Notes: generated by a model from the letters alone, not told the origin. A stretch of DNA of 64,000 nucleotides from Glaciecola sp947496235 (GCF_050306235.1 NZ_JBLWFH010000007.1:186001-250000), one strand, 5' to 3'. Shown: positions 34,726 to 45,318, numbered from the stretch's first letter. Numbers and translations are program-made.

Positions 34726-36171
34726 TTATTGGGTGCCGCCGACAGTAAGTTCGTCAATTTTCAGTGTTGGTTGCCCGACACCTACAGGTACTGACTGACC
34801 ATCTTTACCGCAAACCCCTACCCCGCGATCCAAGGATAAATCATTACCGATCATAGAGATTTTTTGCATGGCTTCTGGCCCATTTCCGATAAGGGTAGCC
34901 CCTTTGATCGGTGTGGTCACTTTACCTTTTTCAATCATGTAAGCTTCAGAGGTTGAAAACACAAATTTTCCAGAGGTAATATCAACCTGTCCACCACCAA
35001 AGTTGGGGGCATAAATGCCTCGCTCTACGGAACTTATGATGTCTTCAGGCGCATAGTTCCCAGCCAACATATAGGTGTTGGTCATACGAGGCATAGGCAA
35101 ATGGGCATAAGATTCTCGACGACCATTCCCGGTCGCCGCTACGCCCATTAACTTAGCATTCATTTTGTCCTGCATATAACCTTTCAATATGCCATCTTCA
35201 ATCAGTACGTTATAGCCGCTTGCTGTGCCTTCATCATCAACTGAAAGTGAACCACGACGACCTTCAATAGTACCATCATCGACTACTGTGACACCTTTGG
35301 CAGCGACTTGCTCTCCAATTCTACCACTGAAGGTTGATGCGCCTTTACGGTTAAAGTCACCTTCTAGCCCATGACCAACTGCTTCATGTAACAATACTCC
35401 AGGCCAACCACTGCCCAGAACCACCGGCATTAAACCTGCTGGAGCAGGCACGGCTTGCAGATTGATTCGCGCCATCTTAATAGCTTCGTCTGCTAAGCTC
35501 TGATAAAAGGGTTTGCCATCATCTTCTATTAGGAAATAGTCATAGGTGTGTCTGCCACCAGCACCAGCAGAACCTCTTTCTCTACGCCCGTCTTTTTCTA
35601 ACAACACAGCACAGTTAAGTCTGATCAAAGGGCGGATATCTGTAGCAAAGGTACCATCGCTAGCAGCAATCAAAATTTCTTCGTATACACCAGACAAGCT
35701 CACGACAATTTGACTGGCATCAGGTGCTTGTTGGCGAATATAAGCGTCCACAGCGCGCAATAGTTGAATTTTCTCAGCGTCGGGCAAACTCAACAATGGG
35801 TTGTTTTCACCATACAAGGCTTTGGACGCTGTAGAAGAAAAAGCTCTAACCTTTAAGGAGCCACCGGAAACCGCGATATTTTTTGCGGCGTTCGAGGCTT
35901 TGAGTAAAGCTTCTGTGGTAATTTCATCTGAATAGGCAAAACCGGTCTTTTCACCTGAAACCGCTCTAACTCCAACACCTTTTTCGATATTATAACTGCC
36001 GTCTTTAATGATGCCGTCTTCAAGAATCCAATTTTCATGCTGACTGCTTTGAAAGTACAGATCAGCAAAATCATTTTGATGGCTTAACATGATACCTAGA
36101 GATGATTCTAGGATTGATAGTTCGACACCTGATTCAGTTAACAAACTGGCTACGACTTGTTGTTCACTCAT
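34726..36171 (-). CDS. tldD: TldD metalloprotease subunit
   Basis: TldD (481 residues, normal) forms a dimer with TldE (PmbA) that trims peptides; in E. coli it matures microcin B17 and degrades the antitoxin CcdA. Its zinc site HEAVGHGLEGD is intact, with a conserved Cys near the C-terminus (GVGVCGKDGQ). The start overlaps the nitrilase stop by eight bases, and it is the last gene of the mre operon on this strand. No pmbA is visible in the window; in relatives it lies elsewhere. Confidence 0.97.
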   Translation of the reverse strand: MSEQQVVASLLTESGVELSILESSLGIMLSHQNDFADLYFQSSQHENWILEDGIIKDGSYNIEKGVGVRAVSGEKTGFAYSDEITTEALLKASNAAKNIAVSGGSLKVRAFSSTASKALYGENNPLLSLPDAEKIQLLRAVDAYIRQQAPDASQIVVSLSGVYEEILIAASDGTFATDIRPLIRLNCAVLLEKDGRRERGSAGAGGRHTYDYFLIEDDGKPFYQSLADEAIKMARINLQAVPAPAGLMPVVLGSGWPGVLLHEAVGHGLEGDFNRKGASTFSGRIGEQVAAKGVTVVDDGTIEGRRGSLSVDDEGTASGYNVLIEDGILKGYMQDKMNAKLMGVAATGNGRRESYAHLPMPRMTNTYMLAGNYAPEDIISSVERGIYAPNFGGGQVDITSGKFVFSTSEAYMIEKGKVTTPIKGATLIGNGPEAMQKISMIGNDLSLDRGVGVCGKDGQSVPVGVGQPTLKIDELTVGGTQ

Positions 36172-36976
36172 AATTATCCAAAGAATGTTGTGAGACCGGC
36201 ATACTCCGCCTGATCTTATCTATAACTTGTTGGTCAAATTTGGCACTGGCGAAACCTTCGCCACTTTCTTTTACACTAAGAAGCTCACCCCAAGGCGAAT
36301 ATATGCAACTGTGTCCAAAGGTCTCTCTATCATCATCATGTTTCCCCCACTGATTGGCAGCCACTACATAGCTTTGATTTTCAATGGCTCGCGCTCTTAA
36401 TAGCGCATGCCAGTGTGCCTCTCCAGTCACTTTAGTGAAAGCACTGGGAACAACTATGATTTGAGGGAAATTCATCGCGGCATAGAGTCGCGTAAAGCGC
36501 ACATCATAACATATACTCTGACCTAACTTACACCAACCAAGGTCAAGCACTTCTACTTTAGAGCCTGCTTGAGTATATTTAGATTCACGGTAGCTTTTGG
36601 TTCTATCTTCCACATCTACATCGAAAAGATGAATTTTATTGTATTGACTGAGCCGCTTACCTTGAGGAGAAAACACCAAGGAAGCAGCATAGTATTTACC
36701 TGTTTCTGCTTTAATCGGCATGCTACCAGCGACCAGATATACACCTTTGTCTTTAGCTAATTCAGCAAATGCAGTTTGCACCTCACCATTATCCAAAGTT
36801 TCCGCTGCCGCTAACATAGCTTTACCACCCGTACCGAAGATAGATGCACATTCCGGTAACACCACAAGACTATGATCATCTTGGTAATCCAAAGAAGACA
36901 TAATACGGGTTATTTTTTCAAGATTTGTGGTTACAGATGAAGAACCATTTATCTGTAATGCGATGAGTCTAGCCAT
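36164..36976 (-). CDS. Nitrilase-superfamily carbon-nitrogen hydrolase
   Basis: This 270-residue cytoplasmic hydrolase has the Glu-Lys-Cys triad of the superfamily: Glu in VVLPECASIFG, Lys in YNKIHLFDVDV and Cys in GQSICYDVRF. It is close to the Nit1/YafV-YbeM-like group that repairs deaminated glutathione or cuts small amides; which activity applies is inferred. The gene sits between yhdP and tldD with eight-base overlaps on both sides, a conserved order in gammaproteobacteria, so it is cotranscribed with the cell-envelope genes. Confidence 0.92.
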   Translation of the reverse strand: MARLIALQINGSSSVTTNLEKITRIMSSLDYQDDHSLVVLPECASIFGTGGKAMLAAAETLDNGEVQTAFAELAKDKGVYLVAGSMPIKAETGKYYAASLVFSPQGKRLSQYNKIHLFDVDVEDRTKSYRESKYTQAGSKVEVLDLGWCKLGQSICYDVRFTRLYAAMNFPQIIVVPSAFTKVTGEAHWHALLRARAIENQSYVVAANQWGKHDDDRETFGHSCIYSPWGELLSVKESGEGFASAKFDQQVIDKIRRSMPVSQHSLDNYE

Positions 36977-39900
36977 CTTGCTGCACTTCTATCAGTTCAT
37001 CGGTAGTAGGTGGTACAAAAGGTGTTTGAGTTTCTTCTGCTTCCGGTAATCTTCGCGTTGGTAATTCAACTTCTGTAGATTCTCGACCAGTTTCTATCAA
37101 TATTGGCTCTTCGATAGTGCCTGTCACTGAATAATTCACGTTTGAAATCACCTTAGTCGATGTTAGCATTTGATCTATCGCCAAAGCAGCTAACACTGAG
37201 GGTGGACTCACGGTAAAAAAGTACACCAATACTGGTAAGTTCCCCGTAACATTGGGGGCAAAACTAACATTATAGTTGAGTTCTTTGGTGACTAAATCTG
37301 TGTACCCATAAATTTCTATTTCACCGGCAGCGCCGTCGATCACAGTATCTCGGGTATCCGCCTTGCCATCTGTCAGTAGTATGCTACCTTGCATACTATC
37401 GTAAAAAAATCCCTTAGCGAACACATCTCTAAAATCTAAGGATAGTTTTCTAACCAATGAGTTTAAACTTAACAAAGTAAAAATTCGCGAACCCTGATCG
37501 CTGACTTCATTTAGGTAGCCGTCGGTCAATTGCCAGTTTATTTCACCACCGAGACTATCGAAATTAAACTCAAAGGGCGATTTCTGCCATGTGAGTGCAA
37601 ACTCAATATTGGCTTCTGAATCACGTATACCTGTATTGGCACCAAAATTTTGCAGTGAGCGTCCAAAGTCATTACTGCGGAAATCGCCGGCAAAGAATGT
37701 GTAGTGATCCAGATGACGCTTGTACCATTGTCCTTCTGCATTGACTCTGCCGTTTTCACCTTCAATTAATAGCTGCTCAACACGTAAGCCATCATTGTTA
37801 GGCGATGCTTCCAACTCAACCTTTCCTAATTTATATTGGCCAAATGCGCATTCTTTACAGTTAATATTTAAGGTTGGGAAATCCGTTGGCTCGTAGTCAA
37901 AATTGGCTAATTGAGACTCTGGCTCCTGCTCGTAGGATTCCAATTTAATGTAATCCATGTTGGCCTCAATGCCTTTAACTGTCCACTCATCATGAATAAC
38001 TATGTTACCTCTAACTTGATCGGCTTCTACGTCAATTGACCAGTCTTGTAAATTTCGTCTTGCGATTAAACCAACATCTGTGACCTGGTTATTGCCAATG
38101 ATAAGTTGTTCAGTTTCAACAAAAATACGTTGTGGGACACCAATGAATGCACTTTCAGTGCTTTCTACACCTTGAAATAATCGTTTTACATTGCTCACCC
38201 ACAGTTGTGCATCCATTTCAGGCAGATTAGCGCTAATACTAAATCCAACTCCCATGCCGAAAAAGTCAGTTTGACCAAATGCCAAATGTGCTCGGTTAAA
38301 CTTCTTTTCTTTATGCGGTAAGGTACCCTCAAATCTAACATCATTGCCCAAGGTCATTTGCACGGAAGACGCAATGTTATCCCCGCTAGCCAATATAGCC
38401 AAAGGCATAGTCTGTCCCGACGTTTTATCTAACGGGAAGGGTAATGATGAATTAACATCAACAAGTTGCGATCTTAATTGCGCATCATATTGATAATCTT
38501 CTTTATTCAAAATGATGTTTAATGCAAGCGTGAAATCCGCAGCACCTGTTAACTGCTCAGTTAATCCTGGAACATAGGCTTTTGTAAGCTCTTCTAGTTG
38601 CCAATTACCACCAATTTCAATATCAAGTGCATAATTATCCAGTTGCTTTGATGCCAAATCCAAGGTGATAGGCTGACCAAATAATTCAGCGTTTACACCA
38701 TCAACTTTCAGATCTTGATTATCAAATGCTAGTGTCCCTTCTGCATTTTTCAAACTCAGGCCTAAGGCTTCAATGTTTACCTGATTGCCGAGTAAATCAA
38801 CTTCTCCAATCGCTTGAACTCTTCCGCTAAAGTCCAGCGGAATATTTAACTGTAAATCGGTTGTAAGATTACCACTGACAATTACTTGTTCCGTTAGAAT
38901 TCGTCCTAAACTATCAGCTAACGAGCTGTCCGACATTAAAGACGCCAATTGTTCTCCTGAACCAATGCCGTTAGCATCAATCTTAAGTGTCGCGCCCTTA
39001 GTAAGCTGAGGAATTATGGCTTCTATGTTACTAATTTTAACCTCACCCAACATGGCTTCTGGGCTATTCATTACCAAGGCTTTATTTAAAAAGTCCAACC
39101 GAATATTGAGCTGTTTCAGTTCAGGCCAATCAGGTGCAAACCTAAAATCCGCATTTTCGATATCAACACCCGCATGAAAAATGCCATTGTTATTGGTAAA
39201 TGGAAATTGACTGGTATTTCCATGCCAAATTAAGTTTGCTTGGGCGATTTCCCCAGGACCATTTAACGCACGAGTCAAATAATTGATCGTACCCTGTCCC
39301 ATTAATTCGTTAGGCAAAAATGCCTTCACACGATTAGCAGGCAAGTCACCGGTGTGTATTTTTAATGACAAAAAGTTATTCTGACTGGCGTATGCCATAT
39401 CTGCGTCTATGGCTAATCCATCAAAAATTACAGAGAGATTTTCAGCGTTTAAAAAAACACCTTCAGGTAGTTTTTCAATATACAAATCGAGGTTAAGATC
39501 TTCGAGTAGTTTGTCATGATTGAAAAGCCGTTCGCTGTATAACTGAAGACTGGACTGCTGAATTTGGATCTTCCCTTGCTTATTCCACCAAGCAATCCCC
39601 AATTGCAAGTTTTCTATGCCTGGCATTAAATTATATTCAGCGGTGCTCAATGTGACCTCAGGCATCTGAATAAAATTGCCTTGTTTTGTCAAGGCTACTT
39701 GCACCTTTCCAAGACTAAGCTGTGGCGATAAGGCTGTTAGTTTCTCAAAGGTTTCAACACTGACGACTTTCATCGCTGGTAAGAGTTTTTGAATATCATC
39801 CAGTGCACTTGTCTGTACAAAAAGTTCGTGCTCTTTAGTGAATAACCCAGACACTTCTAATGGCAGTGTTTCTTGTTCTACACTGACATCGAAATCATTT

Positions 39901-40814
39901 AGAGTAAAGTGCCAGCCATCAGGCTGGTTTATGGCTACTAATTGTCCGCTAAATCCATTGGTAACTGATTTTTCAGACGTTTTCCCCCATTGCAGAACTG
40001 AAGGCTCAATCTCAGAATGAATTCGGGTAATTTGCCCATCTTGAATATTCGCCCAAAAGGAAAAATTGGTATTGCTAGCAACCAAGGTTGAATCCACTTC
40101 AATAAATTCATTTAACCATGGCGAAATATCCAGCGCTTCTCCTTGGGAATAAAAGGTTCCGGAATAATCATCTACATCGCCGTTTAAGTCGATAACAAAG
40201 GTAATACTTTTAGTGGCAAAGGTATCTAAAGACAAGAGCCCCCAACCTTGGTGACGCTGTTCTTTGTTCAACCACGAGAGTTGATCGATTTTTATGGTTT
40301 GCTGATTATTCTTTGACTTTACAGTCAATTGGCTTTGTTCAACTGAAAACTTAGCTAACTGCTCCAGAAAAACCGATTCCAAAACTTGGACAATAGGGAT
40401 ATCACCATTTCCGTTGGACATACGGTCCAGATTAAGTTGTAAATCCAATTCACTTAATTGAACGTTTTTGGATTGAAGTTTGCGTTGGAATAAACTAGGC
40501 CAAAAGTCGATAAGTAATTTGAGTTCGCCCACATTTAATGTCACAGGGGAATTCTCGCCTTGGCGCATGACCACATTATTTAACACCAAACTGGGACCAG
40601 CCGGTTGCCAATCAGCGGCAATGCTACCAATAGCGAGGTCTAATCCGTATTCTGTTTGCACATAGTTTTCGATTAGCTCTTTGCGATCGTCTAATAATGG
40701 CAAAGAATAACGTAACGCACTGATTAATAATGCAAACACAACTAAGGCCACTGCTATCAGTGTCCAAAGTTTGCGAAGTGCAAAAGTTGTCAGCGTCGTT
40801 AATTTATTGCTCAC
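36969..40814 (-). CDS. yhdP: YhdP family AsmA-like envelope lipid-transport protein
   Basis: YhdP (1281 residues, normal size) is an AsmA-like protein with one N-terminal transmembrane helix (about 15-36) and a long periplasmic part made mostly of beta strands that bridges inner and outer membranes. In E. coli it carries phospholipids to the outer membrane redundantly with TamB and YdbH. The family DUF3971 segment (about 50-180 and middle) and the AsmA-like C-terminal part (GYTDLVTKELNYNVSFAPNV) are recognisable. Overlaps: four bases with rng (ATGA) and eight with the nitrilase gene. Confidence 0.92.
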   Translation of the reverse strand: MSNKLTTLTTFALRKLWTLIAVALVVFALLISALRYSLPLLDDRKELIENYVQTEYGLDLAIGSIAADWQPAGPSLVLNNVVMRQGENSPVTLNVGELKLLIDFWPSLFQRKLQSKNVQLSELDLQLNLDRMSNGNGDIPIVQVLESVFLEQLAKFSVEQSQLTVKSKNNQQTIKIDQLSWLNKEQRHQGWGLLSLDTFATKSITFVIDLNGDVDDYSGTFYSQGEALDISPWLNEFIEVDSTLVASNTNFSFWANIQDGQITRIHSEIEPSVLQWGKTSEKSVTNGFSGQLVAINQPDGWHFTLNDFDVSVEQETLPLEVSGLFTKEHELFVQTSALDDIQKLLPAMKVVSVETFEKLTALSPQLSLGKVQVALTKQGNFIQMPEVTLSTAEYNLMPGIENLQLGIAWWNKQGKIQIQQSSLQLYSERLFNHDKLLEDLNLDLYIEKLPEGVFLNAENLSVIFDGLAIDADMAYASQNNFLSLKIHTGDLPANRVKAFLPNELMGQGTINYLTRALNGPGEIAQANLIWHGNTSQFPFTNNNGIFHAGVDIENADFRFAPDWPELKQLNIRLDFLNKALVMNSPEAMLGEVKISNIEAIIPQLTKGATLKIDANGIGSGEQLASLMSDSSLADSLGRILTEQVIVSGNLTTDLQLNIPLDFSGRVQAIGEVDLLGNQVNIEALGLSLKNAEGTLAFDNQDLKVDGVNAELFGQPITLDLASKQLDNYALDIEIGGNWQLEELTKAYVPGLTEQLTGAADFTLALNIILNKEDYQYDAQLRSQLVDVNSSLPFPLDKTSGQTMPLAILASGDNIASSVQMTLGNDVRFEGTLPHKEKKFNRAHLAFGQTDFFGMGVGFSISANLPEMDAQLWVSNVKRLFQGVESTESAFIGVPQRIFVETEQLIIGNNQVTDVGLIARRNLQDWSIDVEADQVRGNIVIHDEWTVKGIEANMDYIKLESYEQEPESQLANFDYEPTDFPTLNINCKECAFGQYKLGKVELEASPNNDGLRVEQLLIEGENGRVNAEGQWYKRHLDHYTFFAGDFRSNDFGRSLQNFGANTGIRDSEANIEFALTWQKSPFEFNFDSLGGEINWQLTDGYLNEVSDQGSRIFTLLSLNSLVRKLSLDFRDVFAKGFFYDSMQGSILLTDGKADTRDTVIDGAAGEIEIYGYTDLVTKELNYNVSFAPNVTGNLPVLVYFFTVSPPSVLAALAIDQMLTSTKVISNVNYSVTGTIEEPILIETGRESTEVELPTRRLPEAEETQTPFVPPTTDELIEVQQDG

Positions 40815-42277
40815 ATCATTACCACGTCAAATTTGTCTTGATGATAAAGGGGTTCAGTTTGAACTTTAATTTGTTTGCTAACAAATAGTTCTAATTCAGC
40901 CAGCAAATGCGACTCCTCTCCCAATAAAGCTTCAGCTACAGGCGCAGATGCATAAATTACAAACTTATCCGCTTTGTATGCTCGATTAACCCTAACCACT
41001 TCACGGGTGATTTCGAAGCAAATGGTTTCAATGGTTTTTATTGACCCCCTGCCCTTACATGCTGGACATTCGCCACAAAGCTGATGCTCCAAAGACTCTC
41101 GGGTTCTCTTCCGCGTCATTTCAATCAAACCTAAGGCAGTAAACCCATAGATGCTAGATTTTGCTCTGTCTTTACTCATTGCCTGCTCTAGCGAATTTAA
41201 GACACGTTTTTTATGGTCTGGTTCCATCATGTCAATAAAATCAATCAGTATCATACCGCCAAGGTTTCTCAGACGTAATTGTCGAGCAATAGCCAAAGTG
41301 GCTTCTATGTTGGTATTAAAGATGGTTTCTTCTAGATTTCGATGCCCGACAAAAGCGCCTGTATTGATATCAATGGTTGTCATGGCTTCGGTTTGGTCAA
41401 TAATGATGTAGCCACCAGATTTTAAATCTACCCGTCGCCCCAATGCACGCTGCAACTCATTTTCTACATCATAGAGATCAAAAATGGGCAATTCACCTTG
41501 GTAATATTCCAGTTTATTGGAAAGTTCAGGCACATATTCCTTGGTAAAAGCTTTTAATTCCTTATAAGTAAGGTTTGAATCTATTCTTATACGCTCAAGC
41601 TCTGTGCCAACAAAATCTCTTAGCACTCGTCGAGCTACAGGGAGATCTTCATACAAAACATTGGACTTGCCAGATTTTCTCCGTGATTCGATTTTCGCCC
41701 ACAACCGACGTAAGAACTCTGCATCTTGGCGCAACTCGCTTTCCGTCACACCTTCTGCTGCTGTACGCAATATAAAGCCGCCATTTTCATCACAAAACTC
41801 AGCCACAATGCCTTTTAACCGATCACGTTCAGCTTCTTCTTCAATTTTTTGAGAGATTCCCACATAGGTAACACTGGGCATAAACACTAAATAACGGGAA
41901 GGAAGTGTAATATCTGTGGTGAGCCGAGCACCTTTGGTACCAAGGGGGTCCTTCACCACTTGTACAATGATTTGTTGGCCTTCACGCACCAATTCCCTGA
42001 TGTCTTTTCTTTCTAACTGAGAAGGGCTAACTTCATCAGCCACTTCATCATTTATTGCGATATCTGATGCGTGTAAAAACGCCGCTTTATCTAGGCCAAT
42101 ATCTACAAAAGCAGCTTGCATTCCAGGTAAAACGCGACTGACTTTGCCTTTATATATGTTACCTACGATCCCTTTTTTAGTATGTCGCTCAATGTGGATC
42201 TCTTGCATGATGCCGTTCTCAATAAGCGCGACACGTGATTCTGAGGGTGTTACGTTAATCAATAGTTCAGCAGTCAC
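40811..42277 (-). CDS. rng: Ribonuclease G
   Basis: RNase G (488 residues, normal) matures the 5' end of 16S rRNA and cuts some mRNAs. It has an S1 RNA-binding domain (about 37-130: GNIYKGKVSRVLPGMQAAFV), the RNase E/G catalytic core with metal-binding GGMILIDFIDMM and a zinc-link motif CGECPACKGRG. It lacks the long C-terminal scaffold of RNase E, so it is RNase G and not RNase E. Overlaps maf by 11 bases and yhdP by four. Confidence 0.97.
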   Translation of the reverse strand: MTAELLINVTPSESRVALIENGIMQEIHIERHTKKGIVGNIYKGKVSRVLPGMQAAFVDIGLDKAAFLHASDIAINDEVADEVSPSQLERKDIRELVREGQQIIVQVVKDPLGTKGARLTTDITLPSRYLVFMPSVTYVGISQKIEEEAERDRLKGIVAEFCDENGGFILRTAAEGVTESELRQDAEFLRRLWAKIESRRKSGKSNVLYEDLPVARRVLRDFVGTELERIRIDSNLTYKELKAFTKEYVPELSNKLEYYQGELPIFDLYDVENELQRALGRRVDLKSGGYIIIDQTEAMTTIDINTGAFVGHRNLEETIFNTNIEATLAIARQLRLRNLGGMILIDFIDMMEPDHKKRVLNSLEQAMSKDRAKSSIYGFTALGLIEMTRKRTRESLEHQLCGECPACKGRGSIKTIETICFEITREVVRVNRAYKADKFVIYASAPVAEALLGEESHLLAELELFVSKQIKVQTEPLYHQDKFDVVMM

Positions 42278-42839
42278 TCAACACTCCGGCTTGTTTTAGT
42301 AGTTCTTTTGTCTCTACGAGGGGTAAACCAATAACAGCCGACACACTGCCTTCAATACTTTTTACAAATTGCCCGCCATATCCTTGTATGGCATAGCCAC
42401 CGGCTTTATCAGCAGGTTCTCCAGTGGCCCAATATTGATTTATGTCGGCATCGCTTAATTCGGCAAATTTTACTTGGGTAATCACAACCTTAGTAAAGCA
42501 TCCAAGGTTAGAAACCACACTAATCCCAGTATACACTTGATGCACATTGTTAGATAGCGCTTGCATCATACCTATGAAGTGATTCTTATCCGTTGGTTTA
42601 CCCAATATTTGTTGCTGAAATCCGATAATAGTATCCGAACCTAGCACAACAGAAGTTGGACGTGTTTGATAAATATGCTGTGCTTTTCCTTGAGCAAGGC
42701 GCGCCACTAATGATTCTGGCGTCTCATTTGCCAGCGGTGTTTCATCGATATCACTCGGTTGAATTGAATACTCAGCTAACAAATAGTTTAGCAGCTCAGC
42801 CCGTCTAGGCGAGGCTGAGGCCAAAATCACCTTTTTCAT
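42267..42839 (-). CDS. maf: Maf family nucleotide pyrophosphatase (dTTP/UTP type)
   Basis: Maf proteins break down non-canonical or surplus nucleoside triphosphates to monophosphates and can slow septum formation when in excess. This 190-residue protein has the signature SASPRRAELL, the pattern SDIDETPLANETPESLVARLAQGKA and VLGSDTIIGF, plus AGGYAIQGYGGQFVKSIEGS, matching the YhdE (dTTP/UTP-type) group found beside mreD and rng. It overlaps rng by 11 bases and follows mreD by 37 bases. Confidence 0.95.
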   Translation of the reverse strand: MKKVILASASPRRAELLNYLLAEYSIQPSDIDETPLANETPESLVARLAQGKAQHIYQTRPTSVVLGSDTIIGFQQQILGKPTDKNHFIGMMQALSNNVHQVYTGISVVSNLGCFTKVVITQVKFAELSDADINQYWATGEPADKAGGYAIQGYGGQFVKSIEGSVSAVIGLPLVETKELLKQAGVLSDC

Positions 42840-42876
42840 GAAAATTACTCGTCAAATTTTAATAATTGAAAGAGGG

Positions 42877-43353
42877 CTATGACACTCTAAAGCGGCGGCG
42901 AATTCTTCGCAAAAACCAAAATAACCAAGGCCAAAGAATTATAGTGGTGATAGTGGGATAAAAGAATGCCCATCTAAACTCAGTGTTGACCAACAAGTAT
43001 TGCAACCAATAAATGGTTAAATGGTAGACGGTAGACAATACAAACATAACAAACGCCTGTTGCATCATCGACTGGTTTCGAATCCGTTGATAGTTTGCGC
43101 CAACAATAAACACAGGGATAGCTAAAGCAAAACTATGAACACCTAAGGCTGTGCCAAATAACACGTCCAATATAAAACCACAAATAGCCGCAATACCCAC
43201 ACTGACTCGGTTTGGCAATGCCATCGACCAATAACAAAGTATCATCAACAACCAATCTGGACGATAAAAGTCTATCTGCCTCGGCATTGGAATGATTTGC
43301 AATATCAAACCAACCAAAATGGTGATGTATATGAGTGAACTATTACGTTGCAT
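42877..43353 (-). CDS. mreD: Rod-shape-determining membrane protein MreD
   Basis: MreD (158 residues, normal) is a polytopic inner-membrane protein of the elongasome, which builds the lateral cell wall with MreB, MreC, RodZ, PBP2 and RodA. Several hydrophobic helices and family features such as IIPMPRQIDFYRPDWLLM and FGTALGVHSFALAI are visible. Sequence is poorly conserved in the family, but position after mreC (11-base overlap) makes the call secure. Confidence 0.95.
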   Translation of the reverse strand: MQRNSSLIYITILVGLILQIIPMPRQIDFYRPDWLLMILCYWSMALPNRVSVGIAAICGFILDVLFGTALGVHSFALAIPVFIVGANYQRIRNQSMMQQAFVMFVLSTVYHLTIYWLQYLLVNTEFRWAFFYPTITTIILWPWLFWFLRRIRRRFRVS

Positions 43354-44230
43354 CCGCGGCTTCCAACTCTTCTAAGATATCCAATGCCGAAGTTGCTTCT
43401 TCAGGCGCCTCTTCTGCTGGCCACAATAACAACAAGAATTTCAATCGATTCAGATAGGCGGTCGGCTTGACGATGACTTCCGCAAACGGTTGGCTTTCGT
43501 CACTGACAATAGTTTCAATAACGCCTACCGGGTAACCTTCTGGAAATATTTGACCTAGTCCAGAAGACACTAAAAGATCACCCACTTCTAAATCTGTACT
43601 ATGGGGAACATGTTGTAATCGTAAGCTGATTAAATCACCGGTGCCAACGGCAATGAGGCGTACATTATTGCGGCTTACACGCACTGGAATTGCATGACTT
43701 GTATCAGAAATTAACAACACGCGACTGTTAGTGGTACCTACTTCAATTATTTGCCCGACTATCCCCGTATTATCTAGCACCGCTTGGCCTACGAAAACGC
43801 CATCTAATGTACCTTTGTTGATAACAATTTGATGTGAATAAGGATTGTTATCAATAGACATTAATTCTGCAATCATTTTTCGGGTTTCAATGCGTACCGG
43901 CGCGCCTAATAAACGTCTTAACTCATCATTCTCTTGTTGTAATGTTGTCAACATTTGCACTTCGCCGTTAAGCAGTGCGATTTGACGAGTTAGCTTTTGG
44001 TTCTCTTCTAATAGTTGCTCGCGAGAAGAAAAGCGATTTGCACTCCAGTTTAATAACTCACCGGGTAAGTCCGCAATATATTGAATTGGACTCACTAACG
44101 ACGTCATATAGGTACGTAAGGTTTTAACGCTATCAACCTTGGTATCAATAATCATGGTGACAAGAGATATCACCAACACCAAGATGAGTCGGGTTAGTAA
44201 GGTTGGCCCTCGTTGGAAAACTTCATTCAT
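43343..44230 (-). CDS. mreC: Rod-shape-determining protein MreC
   Basis: MreC (295 residues, normal) is a bitopic elongasome protein that activates PBP2. It has one N-terminal transmembrane helix (about 13-30), a coiled coil (about 65-105) and a periplasmic beta domain with conserved segments such as INKGTLDGVFVGQAVLD and LLVSSGLGQIFPEGYPVG. It overlaps mreD by 11 bases and follows mreB by 44 bases. Confidence 0.97.
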   Translation of the reverse strand: MNEVFQRGPTLLTRLILVLVISLVTMIIDTKVDSVKTLRTYMTSLVSPIQYIADLPGELLNWSANRFSSREQLLEENQKLTRQIALLNGEVQMLTTLQQENDELRRLLGAPVRIETRKMIAELMSIDNNPYSHQIVINKGTLDGVFVGQAVLDNTGIVGQIIEVGTTNSRVLLISDTSHAIPVRVSRNNVRLIAVGTGDLISLRLQHVPHSTDLEVGDLLVSSGLGQIFPEGYPVGVIETIVSDESQPFAEVIVKPTAYLNRLKFLLLLWPAEEAPEEATSALDILEELEAADAT

Positions 44231-44274
44231 TTGGCAATTGCTTCATATGAAGAAAAGGTGACTACTGTCACCTT

Positions 44275-45318
44275 TTACTCATAACTGAACAAATCACCAC
44301 CGTGCATGTCAATCATGTCGAAGGCTTTACCACCGCCTCTTGCCACGCAAGTCAATGGATCATCGGCAATCACCACAGGGATACCCGTTTCTTCCATAAG
44401 TAATCGGTCTAGATCTTTTAGTAAAGCTCCACCGCCCGTTAGCACCATGCCTCTTTCAGAGATATCTGAAGCCAATTCTGGCGGGCTCTGTTCTAGGGCA
44501 ACCATTACCGCGCTTACTATGCCGGATAATGGTTCTTGTAAGGCTTCTAGTATTTCATTGCTGTTTAGGGTGAATCCGCGTGGAACACCCTCAGCCAAAT
44601 TACGTCCGCGGACTTCAATTTCTTTGACTTCTTCGCCTGGGTAAGCAGCGCCGATTTCATGCTTGATTCGCTCAGCTGTGGCTTCACCAATTAAAGATCC
44701 GAAATTACGTCGAATGTAGTTGATAATGGCTTCATCAAACTTATCACCACCAATTCGCACCGAAGACGAATAAACCACACCGTTTAATGAAATGATGGCA
44801 ACTTCTGTGGTACCACCACCTATATCCACAACCATTGAGCCTGTTGCTTCCGAAACGGGTAGACCAGATCCAATAGCAGCTGCCATTGGTTCATCAATTA
44901 GGTATACTTCACGAGCACCAGCACCTAATGCTGATTCTCTAATTGCCCGTCTTTCAACTTGTGTTGAACCACAAGGTACACACACTAAAACTCTTGGACT
45001 TGGGCGTAAGAAGTTGTTGTCATGCACTTGTTTTATAAAGTACTGCAACATTTTTTCGGTTACATAAAAGTCTGCAATCACACCGTCTTTCATCGGGCGT
45101 ATTGCTTTGATGTTGCCAGGCGTTCTACCTAGCATTTGCTTTGCCTCGTGTCCTACAGCAGCAACGCTTTTAGGACCACCTGCACGTTCTTGCCTAATGG
45201 CTACAACTGAAGGTTCGTTGAGTACAATTCCTTTGTCTTTTACATAAATCAGCGTATTGGCTGTACCGAGGTCAATCGACAGGTCATTAGAAAACATGCC
45301 TCGAAGCTTTTTGAACAT
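44275..45318 (-). CDS. mreB: Rod-shape-determining actin homologue MreB
   Basis: MreB (347 residues, normal) is the bacterial actin that forms filaments along the inner membrane and guides lateral wall synthesis. Nucleotide-binding motifs are intact: DLGTANTLIYV, VVDIGGGTTEVAI and a C-terminal VLTGGGALL. The N-terminal FKKLRGMFS is the amphipathic membrane-binding segment. It starts the mreB-tldD operon. The 135 bases upstream, between it and mshQ, should hold its promoter, but I saw no convincing boxes, and only a weak hairpin (AACCC/GGGTT near 45365). Confidence 0.98.
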   Translation of the reverse strand: MFKKLRGMFSNDLSIDLGTANTLIYVKDKGIVLNEPSVVAIRQERAGGPKSVAAVGHEAKQMLGRTPGNIKAIRPMKDGVIADFYVTEKMLQYFIKQVHDNNFLRPSPRVLVCVPCGSTQVERRAIRESALGAGAREVYLIDEPMAAAIGSGLPVSEATGSMVVDIGGGTTEVAIISLNGVVYSSSVRIGGDKFDEAIINYIRRNFGSLIGEATAERIKHEIGAAYPGEEVKEIEVRGRNLAEGVPRGFTLNSNEILEALQEPLSGIVSAVMVALEQSPPELASDISERGMVLTGGGALLKDLDRLLMEETGIPVVIADDPLTCVARGGGKAFDMIDMHGGDLFSYE